From Prevotella sp. (GTDB taxonomy: Bacteria; Bacteroidota; Bacteroidia; Bacteroidales; Bacteroidaceae), in the NCBI GenBank assembly GCA_017475005.1, contig JAFVGI010000003.1, positions 1 to 49,189 of the forward strand: DNA of 49,189 nucleotides. The letters run 5' to 3'. This document shows, in pieces, positions 9,079 through 15,685 of the stretch (position 1 is its first letter; each line of letters begins with the position of its first letter). Both the position numbers and the translations under genes were made by a program. The notes under the pieces were generated by a model. That model was not told where the DNA came from. It was given only the letters and a program-made list of their open reading frames with translations, and searched no databases.

Positions 9079-9471
9079 ATGAAGAAAGTAATTAGTATTT
9101 TAGCATTGTTCTCACTCGTTGTCGTTCTTTCAAGCGCCAAAGGTGATGATGGAGTGATGACAAAGGAGAATGGTATGTATGTGGTTAACACTACTACATT
9201 AGGAAAGGATGTTATAGGATATGTTGGTGCTACACCACTGAAGATATACATCCAGAAGGATAAAATCGTGAAGGTTGAGGCCCTGAAGAATCAGGAGACA
9301 CCAAAGTATAACGCTAGGGTGAAGCGCCTCCTGCTTACCAAATGGGACGGCATGAAGGTAAAGGATGTCTCAAAGCAGAAAGTGGACGGCGTAACAGGCG
9401 CTACCATTACTTCTGATGCCTTTAAGAAAAATGTTCAACTGGGAGTAGATTACTATCTGAAACATAAATAA
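9079..9471 (+). CDS. Exported FMN-binding domain protein (covalent flavin carrier)
   Basis: A 130-residue protein with a signal peptide (about 1-20) and one FMN_bind domain. The motif DGVTGATITSDA near residue 105-116 contains the T-G-A-T-x-T signature at which the flavin transferase ApbE attaches FMN to a threonine in related proteins. Such domains carry electrons outside the cytoplasm. The gene starts at the base after the LRR stop codon, so the two are tightly coupled. In an operon with a metal-binding domain and a TonB receptor, a reductase role on the imported metal or its complex (for instance Fe(III) or haem) is a reasonable hypothesis. A strong terminator follows. No apbE is present in the window. 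Confidence 0.85.
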   Translation: MKKVISILALFSLVVVLSSAKGDDGVMTKENGMYVVNTTTLGKDVIGYVGATPLKIYIQKDKIVKVEALKNQETPKYNARVKRLLLTKWDGMKVKDVSKQKVDGVTGATITSDAFKKNVQLGVDYYLKHK

Positions 9472-9490
9472 AAATCCTATGATTATGATG

Positions 9491-9527
9491 ACAGGAGGAA
9501 ATGATTTTTTCATTTTCTCCTGTTTTT
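9491..9527 (+). terminator. Rho-independent terminator of the six-gene envelope operon
   Basis: ACAGGAGGAAATGA pairs with TCATTTTCTCCTGT around a short T loop and is followed by TTTTT. The long stem and U-tract mark the end of the operon. Confidence 0.9.
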
Positions 9528-9592
9528 ATTTGTCTTCTACAATATGTATGTGTATGTCATGCTGATGATTTTTAACAAAAACCTTAAAAACC

Positions 9593-9860
9593 CCTGACGA
9601 TGGTATAAGTCTTGTCAGACCTTCGCAGCACTTCAAGTTCTAAGTCCTTCATAAGCGAACTTCTAAGTCCTTATCCCTTGAACTCCTGTACCTTCCTTCG
9701 TCAGGTTATTCCATCGTCAGGCAAAAACAGTGAAAACCGAACTGATGGAGCAGCGAGCACAGAGTCAAGTTTAATTGAACTATGTCGAGTCGTGACAGAA
9801 GTCGATAAACATCAATAGCAGAGTCAAAATGCTTTTGAACTATGCTGAGGTGCATCCTGT
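9593..9860 (+). repeat. Long dispersed intergenic repeat, copy A (possible structured RNA)
   Basis: This stretch is similar to the reverse complement of 48975-49189 over roughly 200 bases; shared blocks include ATAAGTCTT, TTCAAGTT, AACTTCTA, ACCTTCCT, CGTCAGGTTAT, GTCAGGCAAA and TTTTGAACTATG/AATG. CCTGACGATGG (9593-9603) can pair perfectly with CCATCGTCAGG (9711-9721), closing a 107-base region that contains a smaller AAGTTC / GAACTT hairpin. After the stem, a GAGTCAA...TTGAACTATG...GAG module occurs twice (near 9762 and 9821). No plausible protein is encoded. It could be a noncoding RNA, a mobile repeat or a recombination site; the type is undecided. Confidence 0.6.
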
Positions 9861-9957
9861 TTTGCGCTAATGCGAAAAACACCGGTTTGTTCCAAACCTA
9901 AAAAACATATATTGCCGTATTGCAGCCTAGTAGAAAATTCTACTTAATACAACAATA

Positions 9958-10110
9958 AAAGTATTTCGCTATCCTATCATTGGCTTGTGCCAGCAGGTGC
10001 ATCGCGAATTGGGACCATACCTGAACGAATACATGTATCAGGAAGCGTTGGATATACTTTTCGAGGAAAACAATGTAGAGAAGGTGAGGGAATATTATAT
10101 AACTTTGCTC
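9958..10110 (+). pseudogene. Remnant of a GxxExxY-family gene (N-terminal part only)
   Basis: In the frame of 9985 the translation reads YPIIGLCQQVHRELGPYLNE and continues YMYQEALDILFEENNVEKVREY, which matches the N-terminal half of the GxxExxY family (the pattern V-H-x-x-L-G-P-x-L-x-E-x-x-Y-x-x-A-L). There is no start codon in a sensible place, the similarity stops near 10110, and the rest of the family (the nuclease-like PD-(D/E)xK-type core) is absent. I therefore call it a decayed fragment. The remaining sequence to about 10480 shows no recognisable gene. Confidence 0.55.
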
Positions 10111-10613
10111 CGACACGCGATCAATGTGAACGTTACTATCTGGACAACAAGACAGGTAATATGTTTGTCTTTTGAGTTGTTTTTGTTGTTCTTCTTGTTT
10201 GTATCGCAAGGGGGCAAATACAAAAATTCGGTTTTTCAGGTTCGATAGAACCGAGGTATTTGCCATTGGCAGGATGTTAGAACTCTGAAAAGAGGCAAAG
10301 AGGTAAGGCGGAGATTTTTATCTGGAAGCTTGCTTACAAATAAAAATATACGACTTGCATCACGAAAGGGCTGAAAGCACTTACATCCTGATAATGGTGT
10401 TTTTTATGTTTTTTTCCTAAAACCCACCCCGCGAGGCTAAAAAGGTTGGTTCAAGTGACCTGTTTTCTTGCATTATTTATAACTTGTTGGATGAAATTTT
10501 CACGTTCGATAAAATAAATACATTCATTTTCTTCTCACTTAATCAAATTTTTCGTATCTTTGACTTTATCAGTCGAAGATACTTCGTCATGGAAATAAAA
10601 AAAACGTTATTTT

Positions 10614-10645
10614 TTTGTATTTCTCATAACTTAATCGTATCTTTG
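10614..10645 (+). promoter_or_regulatory. Bacteroidota-type promoter before the GH53-cyclophilin gene
   Basis: TTTG at 10614-10617 and TATCTTTG at 10638-10645 lie 20 bp apart. A second TATCTTTG at 10555-10562 may be an additional upstream promoter. The predicted 5' leader to the ATG at 10687 is about 35 bases. Confidence 0.75.
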
Positions 10646-10686
10646 CACTCGGACCAGTCTGATAGCATAATCATATTATATATTAT

Positions 10687-12306
10687 ATGCGAGAACTTAG
10701 AGCAGTATTCTTATTATTCTTCACTCTTCATTCTTCACTCTTCACTCTCCAGCTGAAGGCGGAAGACTTCACTATGGGTGCTGACATCAGTTGGTGCACA
10801 GAGATGGAGGCGCGTGGGCAGAAGGTGTATAACTACCTTGGCGAGGAACGCGAGGCAACAGCCCTGATGAAGGAAATGGGTATGGATGCCGTACGCTTAC
10901 GGGTATGGGTTGATCCGACACAAGCACCCCTCGCCTCAAGGAGAGGGGACGGGGGTGAGGCCGGCAACTACTGCAATGCTGATGACGTGCTTGCGAAGGC
11001 TCTGCGTGCCAAAGCATTGGGAATGGATATAATGATAGACTTTCATTACAGCGACTGGTGGGCTGACCCTGGAAAGCAGAATATACCAAAGGCGTGGGAG
11101 AAGCATAAGTATAAGCAACTATGTGCAGACGTGGCGGAGCATACGAAGAGTGTACTGACACTACTGAAGGATAATGGGGTTACACCAAAGTGGGTGCAGG
11201 TAGGCAATGAGACAAGCAATGGCTTCCTGTGGCCTGTTGGAAAGATACGTGAGACGGATGGTGAACTGAAAGGCATGTGGATGGGGGAAGACCAGATGAA
11301 ACAATATGCCGGACTTTTTAAAGCGGGATACGACGCAACAAAGGCGGTATTCCCGGATGCCTTGGTGATAGTACACCTGGATAAGGGATATAATTCCGAA
11401 CTATACATGACGAACCTTGATGCCCTGAAGAATAATGGGGCGAAATGGGATTTGATAGGTATGTCATTATATCCCTATTGGGCTTTTGATAGCGGCTATA
11501 CGGGAACGATAGAGAGACTGTATTCGGAGTGTATGACGAATATAAAGGACCTCTATGCCCGATATGGAACGGAGTCGATGATAACGGAAACGGGATTTCT
11601 GGTAGATGAAACGGACCCTCAGACAACAGGGCAGGGTAGAGAGGATTTTCAACGCCTTATTACATTATGCAAAACAGCAACGGATGGGCACTGTAGGGGT
11701 GTGTTCTATTGGGAACCGACATGCAAACCGTCTAAATATAAATTAGGTGCTTTTCATGAAGATGGTACTCCAACAGATATAATGCGTGCTGTGACTATGG
11801 AGAAACTGTATGATGAAGGTGGACCTGCTCCGGAGAACTATGACCGTAAGATTATGGATATAGTTACCAATATGGGCACCATATCCATAGAGCTATACAA
11901 CGAAACACCTAAGCATCGAGATGCATATATTGCCAGTGCAAAGGCAGGAACGCTTAATGGTACACTGTTCCATCGTGTGATAAAGAATTTTATGATACAG
12001 GGCGGAAAGACCGGTGATGGAGCTACCATTGATGCGGAAATAGTGTATCCACGCTTCTGGCACAAGAGGGGCGCTGTTGCTGCTGCGCGAGAGAGTGATG
12101 AGAAAAATCCTACGTATAAGAGCAGGGCAAATCAGTTCTATATAGTATGGGATAATGCTTCGCATCTGGACAAGACTTATACTGTATTTGGAGAAGTGGT
12201 CGGTGGAATGGACGTTTTTGACAAGATTCGCCAGGTGCCGGTGGATCATGCACAAGGCGACAAACCAATAAACGAGGTGAAAATCATCAAGTGCAAAATG
12301 AGATAA
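10687..12306 (+). CDS. Fusion protein: GH53 endo-beta-1,4-galactanase plus cyclophilin-type peptidyl-prolyl isomerase
   Basis: One open frame of 539 codons. A signal peptide (about 1-25) precedes a full GH53 domain (about 27-375), which cuts beta-1,4-galactan side chains of pectin; the catalytic acid/base Glu175 lies in QVGNETSNG and the nucleophile Glu301 in ITETGF, and FHYSDWWADPGKQ is conserved. Residues about 386-539 are a cyclophilin with FHRVIKNFMIQGG (the catalytic Arg at 430), ANQFYIV and a YTVFGEV segment, usually a separate protein that isomerises X-Pro bonds. Only a short linker (EGGPAPENYDRK) joins them. The signal core [12 protein letters not shown] is encoded by a heptamer repeat, and residues about 79-93 come from a palindromic G-rich repeat. 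A lost stop codon between two former genes is the simplest origin. Confidence 0.87.
   Translation: MRELRAVFLLFFTLHSSLFTLQLKAEDFTMGADISWCTEMEARGQKVYNYLGEEREATALMKEMGMDAVRLRVWVDPTQAPLASRRGDGGEAGNYCNADDVLAKALRAKALGMDIMIDFHYSDWWADPGKQNIPKAWEKHKYKQLCADVAEHTKSVLTLLKDNGVTPKWVQVGNETSNGFLWPVGKIRETDGELKGMWMGEDQMKQYAGLFKAGYDATKAVFPDALVIVHLDKGYNSELYMTNLDALKNNGAKWDLIGMSLYPYWAFDSGYTGTIERLYSECMTNIKDLYARYGTESMITETGFLVDETDPQTTGQGREDFQRLITLCKTATDGHCRGVFYWEPTCKPSKYKLGAFHEDGTPTDIMRAVTMEKLYDEGGPAPENYDRKIMDIVTNMGTISIELYNETPKHRDAYIASAKAGTLNGTLFHRVIKNFMIQGGKTGDGATIDAEIVYPRFWHKRGAVAAARESDEKNPTYKSRANQFYIVWDNASHLDKTYTVFGEVVGGMDVFDKIRQVPVDHAQGDKPINEVKIIKCKMR
10711..10752 (+). repeat. CTTCACT heptamer repeat encoding a signal-peptide core
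   Basis: Four consecutive 7-bp units (CTTCACT, CTTCATT, CTTCACT, CTTCACT) lie inside the coding region and specify the hydrophobic part of the export signal of the GH53 fusion protein. A 7-bp unit read in codons gives a 7-residue protein period. Confidence 0.8.
10925..10960 (+). repeat. Palindromic G-rich repeat inserted in the GH53 coding sequence
   Basis: CACCCCTCGCCTCAAGGAG continues with AGGGGACGGGGGTGAGG. CCCCT and CCT can pair with AGG and AGGGG around a CA loop, followed by a G-rich half. The 36 bases equal 12 codons, so the frame is kept. A similar element sits between genes at 34961-34993. Confidence 0.7.
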
Positions 12307-12352
12307 TCCTTAATTATGAATTATGCATTGTGAATTATGCATTAATGTTTAA
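12307..12352 (+). repeat. AATTATG-type repeat between the fusion gene and rubredoxin
   Basis: Units of TTAATTATG, AATTATGCA and TTGTGAATTATGCA fill the 60-base gap. No terminator or promoter is obvious, so rubredoxin may be cotranscribed with the upstream gene. Confidence 0.6.
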
Positions 12353-12366
12353 CCTTATAAATTATT

Positions 12367-12531
12367 ATGGCTATGGCAAAGTATGTTTGTGAAGTGTGTG
12401 GTTGGGAGTATGATCCCGCAGTAGGAGTTCCAGAGGCTGGTATCGAGCCAGGTACACCATGGGAGGCTGTTCCCGAAGATTTTGAATGCCCTCTGTGCGG
12501 TGTTGGTAAAGACCAATTCTCTGAGGCATAA
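12367..12531 (+). CDS. Rubredoxin
   Basis: A 54-residue cytoplasmic electron carrier that binds one iron through four cysteines. Both cysteine pairs are present: [12 protein letters not shown] (Cys8, Cys11) and [13 protein letters not shown] (Cys41, Cys44), with the conserved G-x-P-W between them. In anaerobes rubredoxin passes electrons to peroxide- or superoxide-reducing enzymes. Two in-frame ATG codons exist (12367 and 12373); starting at the second would give the more usual 52-residue [10 protein letters not shown] form. A strong hairpin follows the stop codon. Confidence 0.95.
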   Translation: MAMAKYVCEVCGWEYDPAVGVPEAGIEPGTPWEAVPEDFECPLCGVGKDQFSEA

Positions 12532-12546
12532 AGAACTTAGAAAAAT

Positions 12547-12580
12547 AATTCCCCGACAGCTTTTGGTTGTCGGGGAATTT
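12547..12580 (+). terminator. Terminator hairpin after rubredoxin
   Basis: AATTCCCCGACA pairs with TTGTCGGGGAATT around GCTTTTGG. The T-run after the stem is weak, but the stem is long and G/C rich. Confidence 0.8.
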
Positions 12581-12589
12581 GTATTCGTA

Positions 12590-12809
12590 CCCTATCGTAC
12601 ACCTATCGTACACCTATCGTGCATCTATCGTGCATCTATCGTGCATCTATCGTGCATCTATCGTGCACCTATCGTGCATCTATCGTGCATCTATCGTGCA
12701 TCTACGTTACATCTACGTTACATCTACGTTGCATCTACGTTACATCTACGTTACATCTACGTTACATCTACGTTACATCTACGTTACATCTACGTTGCAT
12801 CTACGTTGC
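12590..12809 (+). repeat. Array of twenty 11-bp tandem repeats (two sequence blocks)
   Basis: Exactly 220 bases, 20 units of 11 bp. The first ten units are variants of ATCTATCGTGC or ACCTATCGTRC; the last ten are ATCTACGTTAC or ATCTACGTTGC. The switch from TATCGT to TACGTT occurs once, at about 12700, as if one block was replaced and then amplified. All three forward frames are open, but only because of the repeat (11-residue period), so this is not taken as a gene. It lies about 40 bp upstream of the promoter of the GH25 gene. Confidence 0.95.
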
Positions 12810-12847
12810 ATCCTCCGAAAAAAATAAAAGGTATTGTGCTTAGATTC

Positions 12848-12878
12848 TTGGTTATTTACTTATTTTTTAGTAACTTTG
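12848..12878 (+). promoter_or_regulatory. Bacteroidota-type promoter for the GH25 gene
   Basis: TTG at 12848-12850 and TAACTTTG at 12871-12878 with a 20-bp spacer. The start codon at 12889 is only about 10 bases further on, so the transcript has a very short leader. Confidence 0.75.
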
Positions 12879-12888
12879 CCCTCGTTTT

Positions 12889-13758
12889 ATGCGATTTCTG
12901 CTCATTATACTTATAGCAATACTGACGTCTGCGCTTAATGCTCCGTTTGCAAAACGACATCACAGGGTTCGCAGCGCTCATAAGGTTCATCACCATCATA
13001 TAATGCACCATCTGCCGGTTCCGATGGATGGTATAGATATTTCACGCCATCAACGTGAGATTATATGGGGGCAACTGATGAGCGGCGAGCATCGCCCGAA
13101 ATTTGTGTATGCCCGTTGTATGGGACTGGATTTGCGACATGATGTGAGGTATGACAGCTATGTTGACTCTGCGCAGCAATATGAAATTCCATTAGGGACT
13201 TATTTGTTCTACACCAATTACAATAAGAATTTTCTGGAACTTGAGGAGGATACATTATCTACAGACAGTATGCGTGGTAATATAAGGGCTGTCAGTGGGT
13301 CTGCTTTGATACACTTCCTGGAATTCAAAGAACGTGTTGATAGGAAAAAGCAGAAGTTGTTGCCCGTGATTGATGTGGAGGAACAGAGCGTATTCGACTT
13401 TGCCGAGGATAGGCAGATGGAACGCCCGTATGACAAATATCTGAAGTTTAATGTATTTATTCTGGCTTGTCTGCTGAGAGCAGAATATGGGGAACGCCCC
13501 ATAATATATAGTAATCAGAATTTCTATTCGCGCTTCTTGGCTCCTACATTTGATGACTACCCACTGTGGATAGCCCGTTACAGGACATTACACGTCCCGT
13601 CTCCAAAAAGCGACTTGCCTTTCCCGTATGCGGTAAAGCCTATAATGTGGCAGTTTACGGATCGTGGACTGTTGAGGGGTATTCCTCATTATGTGGATAT
13701 GGACCACTTCGTCAATGATGCTACATTAGAGACGATAAGGATAAAGGATAAAGGTTAA
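12889..13758 (+). CDS. GH25-family lysozyme (muramidase), exported
   Basis: A 289-residue protein with an N-terminal signal or anchor (about 1-18) and a basic, His-rich spacer (HRVRSAHKVHHHHIMHH), then a GH25 barrel (about 45-280). Recognisable parts are GIDISRHQ at the start of the domain, LLPVIDVEE with the acidic pair typical of the GH25 active site, RPIIYSNQNFY, YPLWIARY and PIMWQFTDRG. GH25 enzymes cleave the glycan backbone of peptidoglycan. It may act in the cell's own wall turnover or against other bacteria. The C-terminal IRIKDKG is encoded by an AGGATAA heptamer repeat, so the last residues are probably non-functional extension. Confidence 0.88.
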   Translation: MRFLLIILIAILTSALNAPFAKRHHRVRSAHKVHHHHIMHHLPVPMDGIDISRHQREIIWGQLMSGEHRPKFVYARCMGLDLRHDVRYDSYVDSAQQYEIPLGTYLFYTNYNKNFLELEEDTLSTDSMRGNIRAVSGSALIHFLEFKERVDRKKQKLLPVIDVEEQSVFDFAEDRQMERPYDKYLKFNVFILACLLRAEYGERPIIYSNQNFYSRFLAPTFDDYPLWIARYRTLHVPSPKSDLPFPYAVKPIMWQFTDRGLLRGIPHYVDMDHFVNDATLETIRIKDKG

Positions 13759-13896
13759 CGTTTATCGGTTATCGGTTAACGGTTAAAGACTTGAAACCTG
13801 AAACTTGAAACCTGAAACTTAAGACCTGAAACCTGAAACTTGAAACCCTTAAACTTCTTAAACCTTCTTTAAACGTTAAACGTTAACCTTTAAACG
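13743..13896. repeat. Composite heptamer tract between converging genes
   Basis: Several blocks follow one another: AGGATAA, then GGTTATC / GGTTAAC, then GAAACCT / GAAACTT repeated about ten times, then TTAAACG. All have a 7-bp period. The tract fills the whole 138-base gap between the stops of the GH25 gene and lpxH; no hairpin terminator is evident. Confidence 0.85.
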
Positions 13897-14655
13897 TTAC
13901 AAGAATGTCTCACCTTCTTCGTAATTTTCAACGAATAATCTCTCGCCATCGAAGACAGCATAAGTGAATTGTGCTATCCAGTCGCCTAAGATTACAACAC
14001 GCGAACTGTTTGGAAGAACAAGGTCGAGTTCGATGTGTCTGTGACCAAAGATGAAATAATCTATATCGGGATGGGTAGCAATATATTGTTTTGCAAAGAG
14101 TACAAGATGCTCTTTGTCTTCTCCCATATAGGCTGGCTCACCATTTAAATCATGCTTTATGCGCGAGTGTTTCGCCCATTGCAAGCCAAACGCTATGCCG
14201 AGGTCAGGATGTAGCCACGTAAATAATTTCTGACATATCTTGTTATGGAAGATATAACGGATAATCTTGAATGATTTGTTGGGGTCACCCATGCCATCGC
14301 CATGGGCAAGGAAGAATGTCTTACCGTAAAGGTCGAGGGTGAGGGGCTTACGATGGATGATGACACCGCATTCCTTTTCAAGGTAGTCGTATGCCCATAT
14401 ATCATGGTTTCCTGTGAAGTAATGCACCTCCACTCCGCTGTCGGTCAATTCGGAGAGTTTACCTAAAAAACGTGTGTAGCCTTTAGGTACTGCATGACGG
14501 TATTCGTACCAGAAGTCAAACATATCACCAAGAAGGTATATGGCTTCTGCGGTCGGTTTTATCTCGTCAAGAAAACGGACCAGACGGCGCTCCTGCATCC
14601 TACCGTGGGGAATAGCGAGGGAGCCTAAATGTGCATCACTGAGAAAATATATCAT
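13897..14655 (-). CDS. lpxH: UDP-2,3-diacylglucosamine diphosphatase LpxH
   Basis: A 252-residue calcineurin-like phosphoesterase of lipid A synthesis that converts UDP-2,3-diacylglucosamine to lipid X at the inner face of the membrane. The metal-binding blocks are visible: LSDAHLG, LGDMFDFWYE, TGNHDIW, LAHGDGMG and FGHRHIE. The ATG at 14653-14655 shares one base with the stop of the preceding gene (TAATG), which fixes the start; a longer frame upstream lies inside that gene. The gene is last of the efp operon and ends in the heptamer tract. Confidence 0.92.
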   Translation of the reverse strand: MIYFLSDAHLGSLAIPHGRMQERRLVRFLDEIKPTAEAIYLLGDMFDFWYEYRHAVPKGYTRFLGKLSELTDSGVEVHYFTGNHDIWAYDYLEKECGVIIHRKPLTLDLYGKTFFLAHGDGMGDPNKSFKIIRYIFHNKICQKLFTWLHPDLGIAFGLQWAKHSRIKHDLNGEPAYMGEDKEHLVLFAKQYIATHPDIDYFIFGHRHIELDLVLPNSSRVVILGDWIAQFTYAVFDGERLFVENYEEGETFL

Positions 14656-14975
14656 TATTCGAAACCTAATTCTACTCTTGCTTCTTCTGTCATCATGCTC
14701 TTGTCCCACTCAGGTTCAAAGACCATGTTTACATTTGCTGATGTGACTCCGGATACAGCGCTTACCTTGGTGCGCACATCCTCAATAATATAATCCGCTG
14801 CCGGACATGATGGGGCAGTGAACGTCATATCAATGTCCAACTTGCCATCGTCAGCAAGGTCAATCTTATATATAAGTCCGAGATCATAGATGTTAACAGG
14901 AATCTCGGGGTCATAGACTGTTTGCAGCACTTCTACGATGCGCTCTTCTATCTTTGTTCTTTCTTCTTGTGTCAT
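14655..14975 (-). CDS. DUF59 / MIP18-family iron-sulfur cluster assembly protein (SufT or PaaD-like)
   Basis: A 106-residue protein with the DUF59 fold. VYDPEIPVNIYDLGLIYKID is the family signature near residues 20-39, and TFTAPSCPAADYI carries the conserved cysteine. Members help mature Fe-S proteins. It overlaps radC by 4 bases (ATGA) and lpxH by 1 base (TAATG), so the three are translationally coupled. In Bacteroidota this gene can also be found outside a suf operon, as here. The name is family-level; the target enzymes are unknown. Confidence 0.88.
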   Translation of the reverse strand: MTQEERTKIEERIVEVLQTVYDPEIPVNIYDLGLIYKIDLADDGKLDIDMTFTAPSCPAADYIIEDVRTKVSAVSGVTSANVNMVFEPEWDKSMMTEEARVELGFE

Positions 14976-15685
14976 AGTTTTCCGTTTTCGCGGTAAGAGT
15001 AATAATTGCCATCTGTTATGATAACATGGTCGGCAAGATGGATTCTCATAGTTTTGCAGGCCTGCAATATGTGATTGGTCAGCGTATCATCATTACGGCT
15101 TGGTGTTATATTGCCGCTGGGGTGGTTGTGAACCAATGCAATGATTGTTGCTCCAGCCAGAAGGGCCTCCCTAAGCACTATCCTGACATCGACCGCTGTC
15201 TCTACCAGACCTCCTTGTGAGAGTTTTATCTTGGAGATAAGTTGGAAATTTGTCTTTAACAGCAATACGTAGGATTCCTCTACCTTCAGGTCGCACATTA
15301 TGGGGTGCATTAGGTTGTATATGTTCTGTGGTGTGTCCAGTTTGGGCACCTCGGGCATAGAACTCTGTTGCCTTCTCTTTCCCAGTTCGCATGCCGCTAA
15401 CAGCGTGATGGCCTTTGCTTCTCCAATGCCATTGTATTTCATCATCTCCTGGATGGACATCTTTCCAAGCATTGCAAGGCTGTCTTTGTTGTCGCGAAGC
15501 ATTCGCTTCATCAGGTCCACAGCTGTCTCGTTGCTGTTCCCGGAACCGATGAGTATTGCCAATAACTCTGCATTGCTGAGGGCTTCAGGGCCTTTCAACA
15601 TCAGTTTCTCGCGTGGGCGGTCTTCCTTTGCCCATTCCTTAACCCTCAAGCGATGTAATGGGTCCTCTCTTTCTACCTTGCTCAT
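14972..15685 (-). CDS. radC: RadC family protein (JAB/MPN metalloprotein)
   Basis: About 237 residues. An N-terminal helix-hairpin-helix-like part (GPEALSNAELLAILIGSG, NGIGEAKAITLLAACELG) is followed by the JAMM metal site, seen as ALVHNHPSGNITPSRND with the two His, Ser and Asp. The family is long called a DNA repair protein, but its biochemical role remains uncertain. The ATG at 15683-15685 overlaps the glycosyltransferase stop by 4 bases (ATGA), as at the next junction, and is preferred over the ATG four codons upstream. The gene continues the efp operon. Confidence 0.9.
   Translation of the reverse strand: MSKVEREDPLHRLRVKEWAKEDRPREKLMLKGPEALSNAELLAILIGSGNSNETAVDLMKRMLRDNKDSLAMLGKMSIQEMMKYNGIGEAKAITLLAACELGKRRQQSSMPEVPKLDTPQNIYNLMHPIMCDLKVEESYVLLLKTNFQLISKIKLSQGGLVETAVDVRIVLREALLAGATIIALVHNHPSGNITPSRNDDTLTNHILQACKTMRIHLADHVIITDGNYYSYRENGKL

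Noticed and set aside
9605-9860. CRISPR array or tRNA cluster as explanation of repeat A
   Set aside because: No regular repeat-spacer pattern, no cas genes and no tRNA cloverleaf with T-loop sequence were found; only two distant, imperfect copies exist in the window.
10340-10400. GGGCTGAAAGCACTTACATC resembling a 23S rRNA fragment
   Set aside because: The likeness is limited to about a dozen bases and no other rRNA sequence is present around it.
12482-12916. Long open frames in three forward frames over the 11-bp repeat array
   Set aside because: All three frames are open only because an 11-bp unit without stops repeats; peptide period is 11 residues, there is no conserved start or family match, and a terminator and promoter lie inside the span.
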